Source of the DNA: Methylocystaceae bacterium UBA5192
GTDB lineage: Bacteria > Pseudomonadota > Alphaproteobacteria > Rhizobiales > Beijerinckiaceae
Direction of reading: 5' to 3'
NCBI GenBank assembly: GCA_002412985.1
Contig: DHWC01000026.1
Coordinates: forward strand, 1 to 15,948
Length of the DNA stretch: 15,948 nt
The first letter of the stretch is position 1. Each line of letters begins with the position of its first letter. The notes under the pieces were generated by a model. The model saw only the letters and a program-made list of their open reading frames with translations. It made no database searches and was not told the DNA's origin. Below, piece by piece: positions 1-6,682 of the stretch. Made by a program: the position numbers and the translations under genes.

Positions 1-32
1 TAGCACGCGATAAAACTTAATTTTTTGAAAAA

Positions 33-320
33 TTATGATTGATTGCTTGCTTTCATTTTCTTTACTAAAATCCATAGTATCCAAAAAACAATTAATGAAC
101 CTAAAGCAAAAATGAAGTTTTCACCTGCCGAGGTCAGCCACATAGATCCTGTTCTATCATAAATATGCTGCTTGAGACATTTAGCGCTATCCAACTGAGA
201 TGAGGCTGAACAATACGCGTCCCAGTAAGCAAGTTCTTTGCTGGCTCCCCTATATGTTAAATATGCTAGAGCAACGATAAAATATGCTCCCGATAGCATT
301 AATTTTCGAGATTTATTCAA
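33..320 (-). CDS. Small two-helix membrane protein, unknown function
   Basis: The 95-residue product is not recognised as a known family. It has two hydrophobic segments, at about residues 8-23 and 66-87. Lysines and arginines lie before the first (KSRK) and after the second (VKKMK), so the positive-inside rule puts both ends in the cytoplasm and the loop in the periplasm. That loop carries two cysteines, C37 and C48, which could form a disulfide (inference). The start chosen is TTG at 320, because GGAG lies six bases before it; the next in-frame ATG, at 299, would begin right at helix 1 and has no such site. The gene stands alone, with no close co-directional partner on its 5' side. An AT-only inverted repeat (18-25 with 28-35) overlaps the stop codon. 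Confidence 0.55.
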   Translation of the reverse strand: MNKSRKLMLSGAYFIVALAYLTYRGASKELAYWDAYCSASSQLDSAKCLKQHIYDRTGSMWLTSAGENFIFALGSLIVFWILWILVKKMKASNQS

Positions 321-462
321 TTTTTACTCCACTGTCCTACTGTCTTGACTCTAGGTTTTTATTCTAACCATTATTTGCCAATAAATCATCTATACAAAAA
401 GCTTTAATTTAATTTCTTCAAATTAAGCAAGAGAAATTAATTGACTTAAATATCAGAAAAGA

Positions 463-488
463 GCTGAGCAGGAAACGCTCGCTTTTTT
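463..488. terminator. Hairpin terminator, possibly bidirectional
   Basis: The stem pairs GC-(T bulge)-GAGC at 463-469 with GCTCGC at 477-482 around a seven-base loop. Six T residues follow on the plus strand (483-488). Read on the minus strand the same stem is followed by TCTTTTCT, so it can also end the minus-strand gene whose stop is at 500. That is the simplest role, since no plus-strand gene is visible upstream. The stronger T-run nevertheless faces plus, which leaves a short plus-strand RNA possible. Confidence 0.5.
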
Positions 489-499
489 AAGAAATATTT

Positions 500-742
500 T
501 TATTTTGATGAGCTAAGGGCATTTTTGCGCAAGAACTCAATCATTTTAATCGCTTCGGCATGCGATTGGGCCTCCTGAGCGCTCGGGCTGTAGCCGCGTA
601 TCTTTTTTTCCAAATCATCTAAGTTCGACATTCCTGTCGCTACTAACTTTGCTAGACCTCGTTTTTTCGCGTCAACGATTAAAGTTAATGCCTGGACTGA
701 ATTGTGATAATCATGACTAGCGCTTGGTTTATTTTCAATCAT
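500..742 (-). CDS. Hypothetical protein, 80 residues
   Basis: I do not recognise this soluble, charged protein. There is no signal peptide or membrane helix. The C-terminal half (about residues 38-75) is rich in Asp, Glu, Lys, Ala and Gln and looks helical. The start taken is ATG at 742. A TTG four codons upstream (754) is open but has no spaced Shine-Dalgarno; the ATG site is also weak, so the start is uncertain. The gene lies between two other minus-strand genes of unknown function, with about 190 bases on its 5' side and a hairpin terminator about 11 bases past its stop. It could be a spurious ORF, but its composition reads as protein-like and no competing frame is better. Confidence 0.4.
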   Translation of the reverse strand: MIENKPSASHDYHNSVQALTLIVDAKKRGLAKLVATGMSNLDDLEKKIRGYSPSAQEAQSHAEAIKMIEFLRKNALSSSK

Positions 743-936
743 TGAGTAACCCAATTCTTATAAATAAAACGTCTATTGCAATAATTTATCATCATTACCA
801 TACCTTATATCACACATTTCGTTTGGTAAGAGTATTATAACTAATCAGCTCAAAAGCCTAAGAATATACCCTCTAAGCTACATTATTTTTTAGCGAAGGC
901 GTCACGCGATAAACCCCACACATGCCACATATAAAA

Positions 937-1446
937 TTAATTTTGAAAAAAATCCGGCTGATCCTTTTTTTTCTTGCGGGCAGCTGGTTGCTTAGACTTC
1001 AGTAAATTTACTTGATTCTCAGGCTTCTTTGCGTTCAATTTTGGGATTGGTCGAAGCTCCTGCACAATCTTTGCAATTTGCCATCGAGAGAAAGCGTAGT
1101 CCTCAAGTCCTTTAGGCGTGATCGCGCGTCTTCCACCCGTTTCAGCAAGTAAATTTATAGCTCTATCGTGCAGATCGCCCGGATCCTCGCCAGTCAGCAT
1201 TGCGGTTTCGTGCATGAGCCGAAGGGCCCGTTGATATCGGGCAAATGTCCTGCCGCTTGGCTTAGCAATTTCTGCCAGACTAAAGAGGATACCCTCTATC
1301 GCTTCATGCGACGCAGGCGTCGCAAGCTTTGGCCGGCCAGCTTTGTCAATCCGCTGCGCGTCTCCATGACGGCGCAGCCGCATATAATGTTTCCGACAAT
1401 ATCCTTTGGCGACAGATGGCGAGTCACAATGTTCCGCTAAACACAT
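937..1446 (-). CDS. Protein with N-terminal Cys/His zinc-binding motif
   Basis: The 169-residue product opens with a C-x4-C-x9-C-x2-H pattern (C2, C7, C17, H20) followed by YMRLRRHGD. This short zinc-binding segment is found at the start of many phage-type HNH endonucleases and other small DNA-associated proteins. No HNH catalytic core follows, so nuclease activity should not be assumed. Residues about 48-130 look helical. The C-terminus is strongly basic (a KKKK stretch near residue 160), compatible with nucleic-acid binding. The ATG at 1446 is chosen because C2 must be included; no good Shine-Dalgarno is visible. Two copies of a TAACAGATwATTGCC sequence lie just upstream, the farther one being half of a long dyad, so it may be controlled by a DNA-binding protein, perhaps itself (speculative). 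It may be phage-derived. Confidence 0.6.
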   Translation of the reverse strand: MCLAEHCDSPSVAKGYCRKHYMRLRRHGDAQRIDKAGRPKLATPASHEAIEGILFSLAEIAKPSGRTFARYQRALRLMHETAMLTGEDPGDLHDRAINLLAETGGRRAITPKGLEDYAFSRWQIAKIVQELRPIPKLNAKKPENQVNLLKSKQPAARKKKKDQPDFFQN

Positions 1447-1456
1447 GGAGATAAGT

Positions 1457-1544
1457 TAACAGATTATTGCCGCCGTGGCTATAAATAGTAAAATCTTTTC
1501 GGAATGTATGTAACAGATAATTGCCTCATGGCAGATATCTGTTA
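1457..1544. repeat. Repeated element with a 34-base dyad
   Basis: TAACAGAT(T/A)ATTGCC occurs at 1457-1471 and again at 1511-1525, 54 bases apart. The second copy is part of a dyad: TAACAGATA (1511-1519) pairs perfectly with TATCTGTTA (1536-1544), and inside it TGCC (1522-1525) pairs with GGCA (1530-1533) around loop TCAT. The whole sits 11 to 98 bases upstream of the minus-strand zinc-motif gene. It could be an operator pair for that gene or an RNA hairpin; AAATTTTCTT follows it on the plus strand, a weak terminator-like tail. Confidence 0.55.
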
Positions 1545-1657
1545 AATTTTCTTATGGAAGGGTGCGCAAATCTAAAAAAGGCCCGTAAAAACTCAGGCAT
1601 GGCCATCATTAAATAACATATTGATTATAAATAAATAAATTGAGGATATCGTTTGTG

Positions 1658-1750
1658 CTAAGGCATAACCGCAAAGTCAATAACAAAAGCAACAAGCGTC
1701 AAGACGACAAAACAGATGATATCAAAAGCAATCCGAGGCTCTATACTCAT
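1658..1750 (-). CDS. Tiny single-helix membrane protein, 30 residues
   Basis: This is a short ORF read by eye. It starts at ATG 1750 and ends at TAG. A GGGAAGGG purine stretch lies about nine bases before the ATG, a credible ribosome binding site. The product begins MSIEPR, then forms one hydrophobic helix (about residues 7-28: Ile, Phe, Val, Leu, Ala, with one Cys and one Asp), and ends AVMP. Nothing about its function can be inferred beyond likely insertion in the inner membrane. Support is the site spacing and the clean amphipathic-head plus hydrophobic-tail design; chance cannot be excluded at this length. Confidence 0.4.
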   Translation of the reverse strand: MSIEPRIAFDIICFVVLTLVAFVIDFAVMP

Positions 1751-1988
1751 TTTGGATGGCCCTTCCCTAAATGGTTTATAACAATTTTATGAAGCAAAAT
1801 ACGCGCCACTAATCAGAAGATGGACAAGACAATATTCCAGACAAGGACCAACAAAATATTTTCACAAAAGTACTGCGCGCGATTAAACTCAACCTGTTTA
1901 CGAATATGATAGAATAAATGTAAACAATTTTGATGGACTATCCCTAAGCTCATTCAATCCGCCTGCGAGGACACAAAAAGGCTTTAAA

Positions 1989-2105
1989 ATGATTTACCTG
2001 TGTGACGGCGGGCCAACGGGACGCTTGAGAATATTAATTAAACTGATCCTCAGCGGCTTTTTGTTAGGCCTATTAGTTTATTTCACCATCGCTACGATTC
2101 AATAA
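1989..2105 (+). CDS. Tiny single-helix membrane protein, 38 residues
   Basis: ATG at 1989 is preceded by AAAAAGG with seven bases between, a good ribosome binding site. The head (MIYLCDGGPTGRLR) holds one Cys and two Arg; residues about 15-36 form a single hydrophobic helix rich in Leu, Ile and Gly (GFLLGLLVYF). A canonical intrinsic terminator lies about 90 bases beyond the stop, so this is plausibly a complete, separately transcribed unit. I do not recognise the family and assign no function. It is the best supported of the four tiny ORFs in this stretch. Confidence 0.5.
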   Translation: MIYLCDGGPTGRLRILIKLILSGFLLGLLVYFTIATIQ

Positions 2106-2192
2106 GACAAAACGCGACCTGAGCGATCAAGGTTTCAAAAAAACACGCCTAAATTTACTGAAAATACCCTACTCTTGAGTAATGAAAGCTCC

Positions 2193-2219
2193 TGTGCGTT
2201 AGCGCACATCTTTTTTTTT
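2193..2219 (+). terminator. Intrinsic terminator
   Basis: TGTGCG (2193-2198) pairs with CGCACA (2203-2208) around loop TTAG, followed two bases later by nine T residues (2211-2219). This is a canonical rho-independent terminator facing right. The only upstream plus-strand gene is the 38-codon ORF ending at 2105, or a small RNA covering it. Confidence 0.7.
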
Positions 2220-2271
2220 ATTAAAATTTATTCTCACAAGCCTGATGTATTTCAAAAATTGGATTGTAACC

Positions 2272-2355
2272 ATGCGACCCAGAACTATCGCGATTTTGTG
2301 CTCGATCGGCGCTTATCTATCCGCATTCACATTCATGTCTGTAGCATGGATATAA
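2272..2355 (+). CDS. Tiny single-helix membrane protein, 27 residues
   Basis: ATG at 2272 follows GGA with eight bases between. The product starts MRPRT, two arginines ahead of a hydrophobic stretch of about 20 residues with small and aromatic side chains (Ile, Ala, Leu, Ser, Tyr, Phe, Met), and ends VAWI. It could be a single-helix membrane peptide or an orphan signal-anchor. It begins downstream of the terminator at 2193-2219, so it would need its own promoter. The function is unknown and the length leaves room for chance. Confidence 0.35.
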   Translation: MRPRTIAILCSIGAYLSAFTFMSVAWI

Positions 2356-2517
2356 TATTTCAATCCGAAGCAATCATTTTTTCGGGGAATTAAATGAGTC
2401 CATATTAAGCGCTCCAGTGTGAATTTTTTTACCCTGAGAGCTCAATAAAGAAATTATTTACTCTATCACCGTAAGCTAAATCGTCCTCTGAACGCCTATG
2501 ATCTTAGGCGTATGTGT

Positions 2518-2673
2518 ATGAAAGGGCAGAGTTTGCGTAGTAAAGTCAAAAACATAAAGCGTCTCTTGTATGGATGCTCAGACACAACACCCGCTCAAGA
2601 AGCGCTTATTTTATGCGCAGGATTAATTGTTCTCATCCTGACGTCAGGTCTGTTTAAGCCGCTAACTTATTGA
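2518..2673 (+). CDS. Small single-helix protein, 51 residues
   Basis: The ORF has two possible ATGs, 2512 and 2518; the second is chosen because AGG at 2506-2508 is nine bases before it. The product has a basic N-terminus (residues 1-18, seven Lys or Arg), a short polar turn with Cys and Asp, then TPAQE followed by a hydrophobic helix (about residues 29-46). A basic head, a Glu, then a long hydrophobic run loosely recalls Flp-type IVb prepilins, but there is no clear cleavage motif, so this is only an architectural likeness. A perfect 7-base inverted repeat, ACGCCTA (2492-2498) with TAGGCGT (2505-2511), sits directly on the translation start region and could hide it in the mRNA. A strong hairpin starts seven bases past the stop. 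Confidence 0.4.
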   Translation: MKGQSLRSKVKNIKRLLYGCSDTTPAQEALILCAGLIVLILTSGLFKPLTY

Positions 2674-2679
2674 CATCAA

Positions 2680-2703
2680 TGGCGCGCTTCAATCAGCGCG
2701 CCA
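2680..2703. terminator. GC-rich hairpin between convergent genes
   Basis: TGGCGCGC (2680-2687) pairs perfectly with GCGCGCCA (2696-2703) around an 8-base loop. It begins seven bases after the 51-codon ORF and faces the end of the minus-strand DUF2252 gene. Neither side has a T-run, so it is either a weak bidirectional terminator or an mRNA 3'-end stabiliser. Confidence 0.4.
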
Positions 2704-2717
2704 CACCCTGGGCAACT

Positions 2718-2739
2718 GAGCTAACCGAGTGATTAGCTC
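2718..2739. terminator. Second hairpin between convergent genes
   Basis: GAGCTAA (2718-2724) pairs with TTAGCTC (2733-2739) around an 8-base loop; CTTTAT-type sequence follows on the plus strand. It lies about 20 bases past the DUF2252 stop and just beyond another hairpin, so the two together probably separate the converging transcripts. Confidence 0.35.
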
Positions 2740-2759
2740 TTTATGCTTGATATGCAGCT

Positions 2760-3971
2760 CTATTTTAACTGTTCTTTCGCCTCTGAAGCAGTAAGAGCAA
2801 AGCGGCGGCAATGCTCTAAATAGCCGCCTTCATGACTCATGAGTAAAGAGACAATCGATGACCACAACCAGGATGGGGCATCGAGAGATTTTGATCTCGT
2901 TTTCTGTAAATCCGCCTGCCATTCTTTACGGGACTCACTACTCATTTGTCGCGCATGCGCGCGACCAACTACCATAGCCAAATATTTTGCTGTCTTGATT
3001 GCTTCTGTTTGAGTTAGCCGCTCAACTTCCATCTTCAAGTCTTGAGGCAATAACTCGCGAATGAATACAGAACGATTGTTGAGTGAGCCAGATCTCATCC
3101 GCTGTCCAAGATAAGGGGAGAGGTAACGCGACCCCTCAACTATCCGCTCTCCATGTGTAGGCGGCATTTTTACATCGTCGTAGCGTGGAGCAGCCGTTGT
3201 TACAGCCTCCTTTATATCCATCAAACAATATTCTAAATCCACCCCTTTTTTACCAACAGCCAGCAAGACGGCATAACGCAATAAGCCCAAAGAACTACAC
3301 CCCTTCATCCAATAGGCCGCGTCAACCACATTCACTGAAGCATCATCATCGCGCGACCATAAGGTCGTTGCGAGACTTTTTAAATTTGGATCGGCAAATA
3401 GTTGATGAATTCCCTGTCTTTCCTCATCGTCAAGCACCCAAAATCTTTTACCAATCGGTATAACAGGGCTCGTATCAGCTATTCTTTCGCGCGCGAGATG
3501 TTTCCACGTCCTGCGATTAGATTTGCGGATGACCTTGCGTACTGAGTCCGGCATATCGTCATCATCTTCGCCATTCCAATCCGGCTCAAAAGCTTGTTCA
3601 TAACCTTCAACCAGAGCTTCAATCATATGGGCTGTGGTCACGCCAGGTAACTCTGAACCCCGAGCCGCCGAGGCAAGTGAAAGCCCTAGTCTGATGAGAT
3701 CATGCGCTGGGTTGCCTATAACAGTTTGGTCAAGATCACGGATTTGGACCTGAATACGACCCTTGGAATTTGCAACTGGTCCCAAATTGCCAACGTGACA
3801 GTCCCCGCAGATCCATATTGATGGCCCCTCCGGTAAAGCGCCTCTTTTTTGCTGCTCGAGCCACTCATAGAATCTAACGGTATTGCCTCTGACATATGCA
3901 TGCGGCGACCGCGCCATTTTCAAATTACGTGTCTGGGTTAGCTTTGCTTCACGCTCAGATGGCCTAATCAT
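2760..3971 (-). CDS. DUF2252 family protein
   Basis: The 403-residue protein matches DUF2252 by its hallmark segments: ARSPHAYVRG near the N-terminus, WICGDCHVGNLG (about residues 53-64), and IRDLDQTVIGNPAHDLIRL (about 77-95). The GDxHxxN and (R)DLD...DL elements look like the catalytic loop and metal-binding Asp of aminoglycoside-phosphotransferase-type kinases, so a phosphotransferase-like fold is a reasonable inference; substrate and role are not known. No signal peptide is seen. The start is ATG 3971, with GAGG five bases before it. The frame stays open to TTG 4073, which would add 34 Cys-rich residues (five cysteines) but has no ribosome binding site. The gene is monocistronic: it converges with the small-ORF region on one side and diverges from the rhomboid gene on the other. 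Confidence 0.85.
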   Translation of the reverse strand: MIRPSEREAKLTQTRNLKMARSPHAYVRGNTVRFYEWLEQQKRGALPEGPSIWICGDCHVGNLGPVANSKGRIQVQIRDLDQTVIGNPAHDLIRLGLSLASAARGSELPGVTTAHMIEALVEGYEQAFEPDWNGEDDDDMPDSVRKVIRKSNRRTWKHLARERIADTSPVIPIGKRFWVLDDEERQGIHQLFADPNLKSLATTLWSRDDDASVNVVDAAYWMKGCSSLGLLRYAVLLAVGKKGVDLEYCLMDIKEAVTTAAPRYDDVKMPPTHGERIVEGSRYLSPYLGQRMRSGSLNNRSVFIRELLPQDLKMEVERLTQTEAIKTAKYLAMVVGRAHARQMSSESRKEWQADLQKTRSKSLDAPSWLWSSIVSLLMSHEGGYLEHCRRFALTASEAKEQLK

Positions 3972-4352
3972 TATCGCCTCGACCCCGCAATAGCCTCGAT
4001 AGGAGCTACAAGTTTCATAATTCCGAACTCTGCAACCCTTTGGGCTTGTTTGGCAAGAACTATATATCTCCAAACAATAAATGAGTTTTTCTGAGTTTTC
4101 TCAAGTTCTGCCCAGGTCACGAGAGCATTTAAGGCATACCGTCAAATATTTTTCCAAACAAAAATAGATTATGACAAAAATGAAACTAATTAGGATTTCA
4201 GAAGACTCGATCCATTCAGTTGAAATAATTCAATTAATTTTTTTGATCAAAACGATGGGATCGCACTTAGATATGACGCAAATTCAATATTATGCTAGTA
4301 AAGGTAACGTATTCATTCATACAGAAATTTTCTGGCGAAGAGGTTTTATTTA
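3972..4352. other. Intergenic region between divergent genes
   Basis: This AT-rich stretch separates the minus-strand DUF2252 gene and the plus-strand rhomboid gene and should hold both promoters, but I cannot place confident -35 and -10 boxes. Its left 100 bases could be coding if DUF2252 used the upstream TTG at 4073. A 79-codon plus-strand frame that begins at 4171 runs into the rhomboid gene and is judged spurious. Confidence 0.4.
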
Positions 4353-5123
4353 TTGTCAAAAAATCATGAAAAAGCAATCAACTTACCAAATGTTATTACT
4401 GCGCTGCTAGTGCTGTTTGTCGCGCTACACCTTTTAGGAGAGTATGGACCGCATGCATTATCTCAGTTTATGTATCAAACACTCGCTTTTGTTCCAGAGC
4501 GATTAAATACCCTACTTTTTCCACAAACTATGATGGACGAGGCATCAAACCTATCTGATAGCGCGTATGTAAACTCTGTGGGCTCCATCAAAAAAGACTA
4601 TTCTAGTTTTTTCACTCTTCTAACTTACGCTTTTTTGCATGCAAACTGGACACATCTCCTTGTAAATAGCCTAACGCTGGCTGCTTTTGGCGCCCCCGTC
4701 GCGCGCCGGCTTGGCCCAATAAATTTCCTAAATTTTATGGCTCTTTGCGCAATCGCTGGCGCACTAACGCATTATTTGGGTCATAGAACTGACACTACCC
4801 CCATCATCGGCGCCTCTGCCGCAATTTCTGGCGCAATTGCGGGAACCATTCGATTTGCCTTTGATGACCCGATACAACAATCCCGTCGCTTACAGGCTCA
4901 AAACAAGAATGAAGGGGCTCTGAAGCCACTTAATAAACTTCTCTCCAATCGATCCGCAATTATTTTTATGATGGTATGGCTTGCTTCAAATTTAATGATT
5001 GGAATCTTTCCTCGTTCCTTTGGCGTAGAAGGCTCCATCGCCTGGGAAGCGCATTTGGGCGGATTTCTTTCTGGCCTATTTCTTCTTGGTTTTTTTGATC
5101 CTGTTAAAGCACGCAGTAATTAA
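4353..5123 (+). CDS. Rhomboid family intramembrane serine protease
   Basis: Rhomboids cut transmembrane helices of substrate proteins within the inner membrane using a Ser-His dyad. The 256-residue protein shows the family signatures: HANWTHLLVNSLTL with H101 and N105 in helix 2, GASAAISG with the predicted nucleophile S155, and AHLGG with the predicted catalytic H234. Hydrophobic segments lie at about 14-29, 88-113, 124-143, 150-168, 202-219 and 232-249, giving the usual six helices. An insertion of about 60 residues (30-88) between helices 1 and 2 would lie outside the membrane. The start is TTG 4353, preceded by GAAGAGG at ten bases. The gene ends convergently with the patatin gene, overlapping it by four bases, so no terminator fits between them. 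The physiological substrate cannot be read from the sequence. Confidence 0.92.
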   Translation: MSKNHEKAINLPNVITALLVLFVALHLLGEYGPHALSQFMYQTLAFVPERLNTLLFPQTMMDEASNLSDSAYVNSVGSIKKDYSSFFTLLTYAFLHANWTHLLVNSLTLAAFGAPVARRLGPINFLNFMALCAIAGALTHYLGHRTDTTPIIGASAAISGAIAGTIRFAFDDPIQQSRRLQAQNKNEGALKPLNKLLSNRSAIIFMMVWLASNLMIGIFPRSFGVEGSIAWEAHLGGFLSGLFLLGFFDPVKARSN

Positions 5124-6121
5124 CGAGCCTGATGTGAAATTGGAAGATAAGAGAAGATATTTGGTAGCGCACGCGTTGCTGCAAGATGCCCAATTTCGAT
5201 AATTTTTTCCGCACGATGAAAATCAAACATGCCGACATCTTCCATGTGGGCAGTAATAATTGCATCCGGCGGGTCTCCCGCCAAACGTGAGCGTAAAATT
5301 CTATCTTGAATAATATTAAAGGCGTCAATCATAGCGCTACCAACATTAGGGGCCTCATCGCTGCGTCGATCAAAATACTTTGGTAATATTCTCTCAATTA
5401 AAGAAGCATCAGCTCGTTGATCATAAGGTTTGCCGCTTGTTCCAGATTTGCTCATATCAGCTGCAGCGTCTCTAATCACGCCTGCGCGATACATCATATC
5501 CGCCGTGACGTTTACAGCGATAACAAAATCCGCCCCTAACGCCCGACACACCGTCACGGGCACTGGATTAACCAAGGCGCCATCAAACAACCACCGATCA
5601 GCGACACGAACCGGCTCAAATATGCCTGGCAAAGCATAAGAGGCGCGTATGGCTAAAGATAAAGAGCCACGTTGCAACCAGACCTCATGCCCAGTTCCGA
5701 CTTCCGTTGCGATAGCTGCAAAAGGGGTTTCTAACTGCTCAATCAAAAACCCGCTCAATTCCCGTTCCAAGGCGGCCTTCAATCGCTCGCCAGCAATTAA
5801 ACTTCCTCCGGTAAAGGATAGGTCCATAAGCGTAAAAACGCGCCGACGCGTCAGCGATCGCGCAAAAACTTCGATTTGATCTAATTTACCGGCAGCATAG
5901 CAGCCCCCCACAACTGCTCCCATTGACGTTCCAGCTATAACATCGGGATATAAGCCATTCGCTAATAGCTCGCGCAGAACGCCTATGTGCGCCCAGCCTC
6001 TCGCAGCGCCAGCTCCAAGAGCAAGTCCAATTTTAACATTGCGTTTAGCGGAAGAACCTTTACCAAGATCTCTATCAGCTGAGGATTGGGCTGAGAAGAC
6101 TGATTGATTTGGCGCTGTCAT
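5120..6121 (-). CDS. Patatin-like phospholipase (RssA/NTE type)
   Basis: The family hydrolyses acyl esters of phospholipids with a Ser-Asp dyad. All elements are present in this 333-residue protein: the oxyanion-hole motif GAGAARGWAHIGVL (about 36-49), the nucleophile elbow GTSMG with S66, and the DGA motif with D180, followed by NPVPV. The first 30 residues are polar and lack a signal peptide, so a cytoplasmic or membrane-peripheral enzyme is expected. The start at ATG 6121 has AAGGG eight bases before it. It lies 152 bases downstream of hisI on the same strand and may be a third member of that transcript or separately expressed. Its stop TAA and the rhomboid stop TAA share the palindrome TTAA at 5120-5123. 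The residue range about 200-290 past the catalytic core is less conserved in the family and gives no specific clue. Confidence 0.92.
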   Translation of the reverse strand: MTAPNQSVFSAQSSADRDLGKGSSAKRNVKIGLALGAGAARGWAHIGVLRELLANGLYPDVIAGTSMGAVVGGCYAAGKLDQIEVFARSLTRRRVFTLMDLSFTGGSLIAGERLKAALERELSGFLIEQLETPFAAIATEVGTGHEVWLQRGSLSLAIRASYALPGIFEPVRVADRWLFDGALVNPVPVTVCRALGADFVIAVNVTADMMYRAGVIRDAAADMSKSGTSGKPYDQRADASLIERILPKYFDRRSDEAPNVGSAMIDAFNIIQDRILRSRLAGDPPDAIITAHMEDVGMFDFHRAEKIIEIGHLAATRALPNIFSYLPISHQAR

Positions 6122-6212
6122 GTGTCGCCCTTACAAAGATGGGCGAGCTATCACGACCATCTAATCCACCACTAATCGACTCTACTATCTAATTCAGAAA
6201 ATATGTTGGGCT

Positions 6213-6233
6213 ATAATTTTTAGTAAAAATTAT
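6213..6233. repeat. Perfect AT-rich inverted repeat in the hisI-patatin gap
   Basis: ATAATTTTT (6213-6221) pairs with AAAAATTAT (6225-6233) across AGT. A near-direct repeat of TTTTTAGTAA recurs at about 6239-6248. With only A-T pairs it is a weak hairpin; it may be a promoter or protein-binding element for the patatin gene or a poor terminator for hisI. Confidence 0.35.
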
Positions 6234-6273
6234 CAAATTTTTTAGTAATATTGGACACTCTATCCCAAATTCC

Positions 6274-6663
6274 TCATTTTTTATCCAAAATTGCCAATTC
6301 ATAGGCGCCAGAAGATGATTTAACGACGCGGTAAAAACACGACTTGCGTCCAGTATGACATGCCTTACCGTCTCCGCCAGGCTCTACAGAAAGTAAAAGT
6401 GCGTCTTGGTCACAATCTACTCTTAAAGAGACTACTCTTTGAACCTGACCAGATGTATCGCCCTTTCGCCAAAGAGCAGCGCGAGAGCGCGACCAATAAT
6501 GTGCAACGCCAGTTTCAAGTGTCTTGTTCAACGCCTCTTCATTCATATAGGCGACCATAAGAACTTCACGGGTAACGTGATCTATCGTTACACAAACAAT
6601 TAAATTATTCACATCAAATTTAGGAGCAAAGACTGTACCTTCTTCTAAAATGTAATCCCCCAT
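6274..6663 (-). CDS. hisI: Phosphoribosyl-AMP cyclohydrolase
   Basis: This enzyme opens the purine ring of phosphoribosyl-AMP, the third step of histidine biosynthesis, in the cytoplasm. The 129-residue protein is the stand-alone form, not fused to HisE. Family signatures are clear: AYMNEEAL (38-45), HYWSRSR (55-61), LWRKGDTSGQVQ (64-75), the metal site DCDQD (83-87, Mg2+), and CHTGRKSCFYR (102-112), whose C102 and C109 with C84 are the usual zinc ligands. The start ATG 6663 has GAGG ten bases before it. folE lies 19 bases upstream on the same strand, so the two are very probably co-transcribed; they are the two related cyclohydrolase steps of separate pathways. Nothing is truncated or missing. 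Confidence 0.96.
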   Translation of the reverse strand: MGDYILEEGTVFAPKFDVNNLIVCVTIDHVTREVLMVAYMNEEALNKTLETGVAHYWSRSRAALWRKGDTSGQVQRVVSLRVDCDQDALLLSVEPGGDGKACHTGRKSCFYRVVKSSSGAYELAILDKK

Positions 6664-6682
6664 AAAAAATCTTCCTCACTTA

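Noticed and set aside
1168..1440. Plus-strand ORF of 90 codons.
   Set aside because: It is a shadow of the minus-strand zinc-motif gene; its Arg-rich stretches come from that gene's opposite strand.
1813..1953. Minus-strand ORF of 46 codons with an ATG, an AGGCGGA-like site and a hydrophobic C-terminal run.
   Set aside because: Its length is within chance for AT-rich spacer, the N-terminal half has no protein-like pattern, and the ribosome site is ambiguous. Kept out of the gene list, but worth rechecking if the neighbouring tiny ORFs prove real.
2175..2393. Plus-strand TTG-initiated ORF of 72 codons.
   Set aside because: It runs through the intrinsic terminator at 2193-2219, so the run of T gives artificial Phe codons; the 27-codon frame inside it has a better start.
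4171..4410. Plus-strand ORF of 79 codons ahead of the rhomboid gene.
   Set aside because: It overlaps the rhomboid start by 58 bases, has no clear ribosome binding site, and its composition (AT-driven Ile, Lys, Phe) shows no domain; the rhomboid frame is certain.
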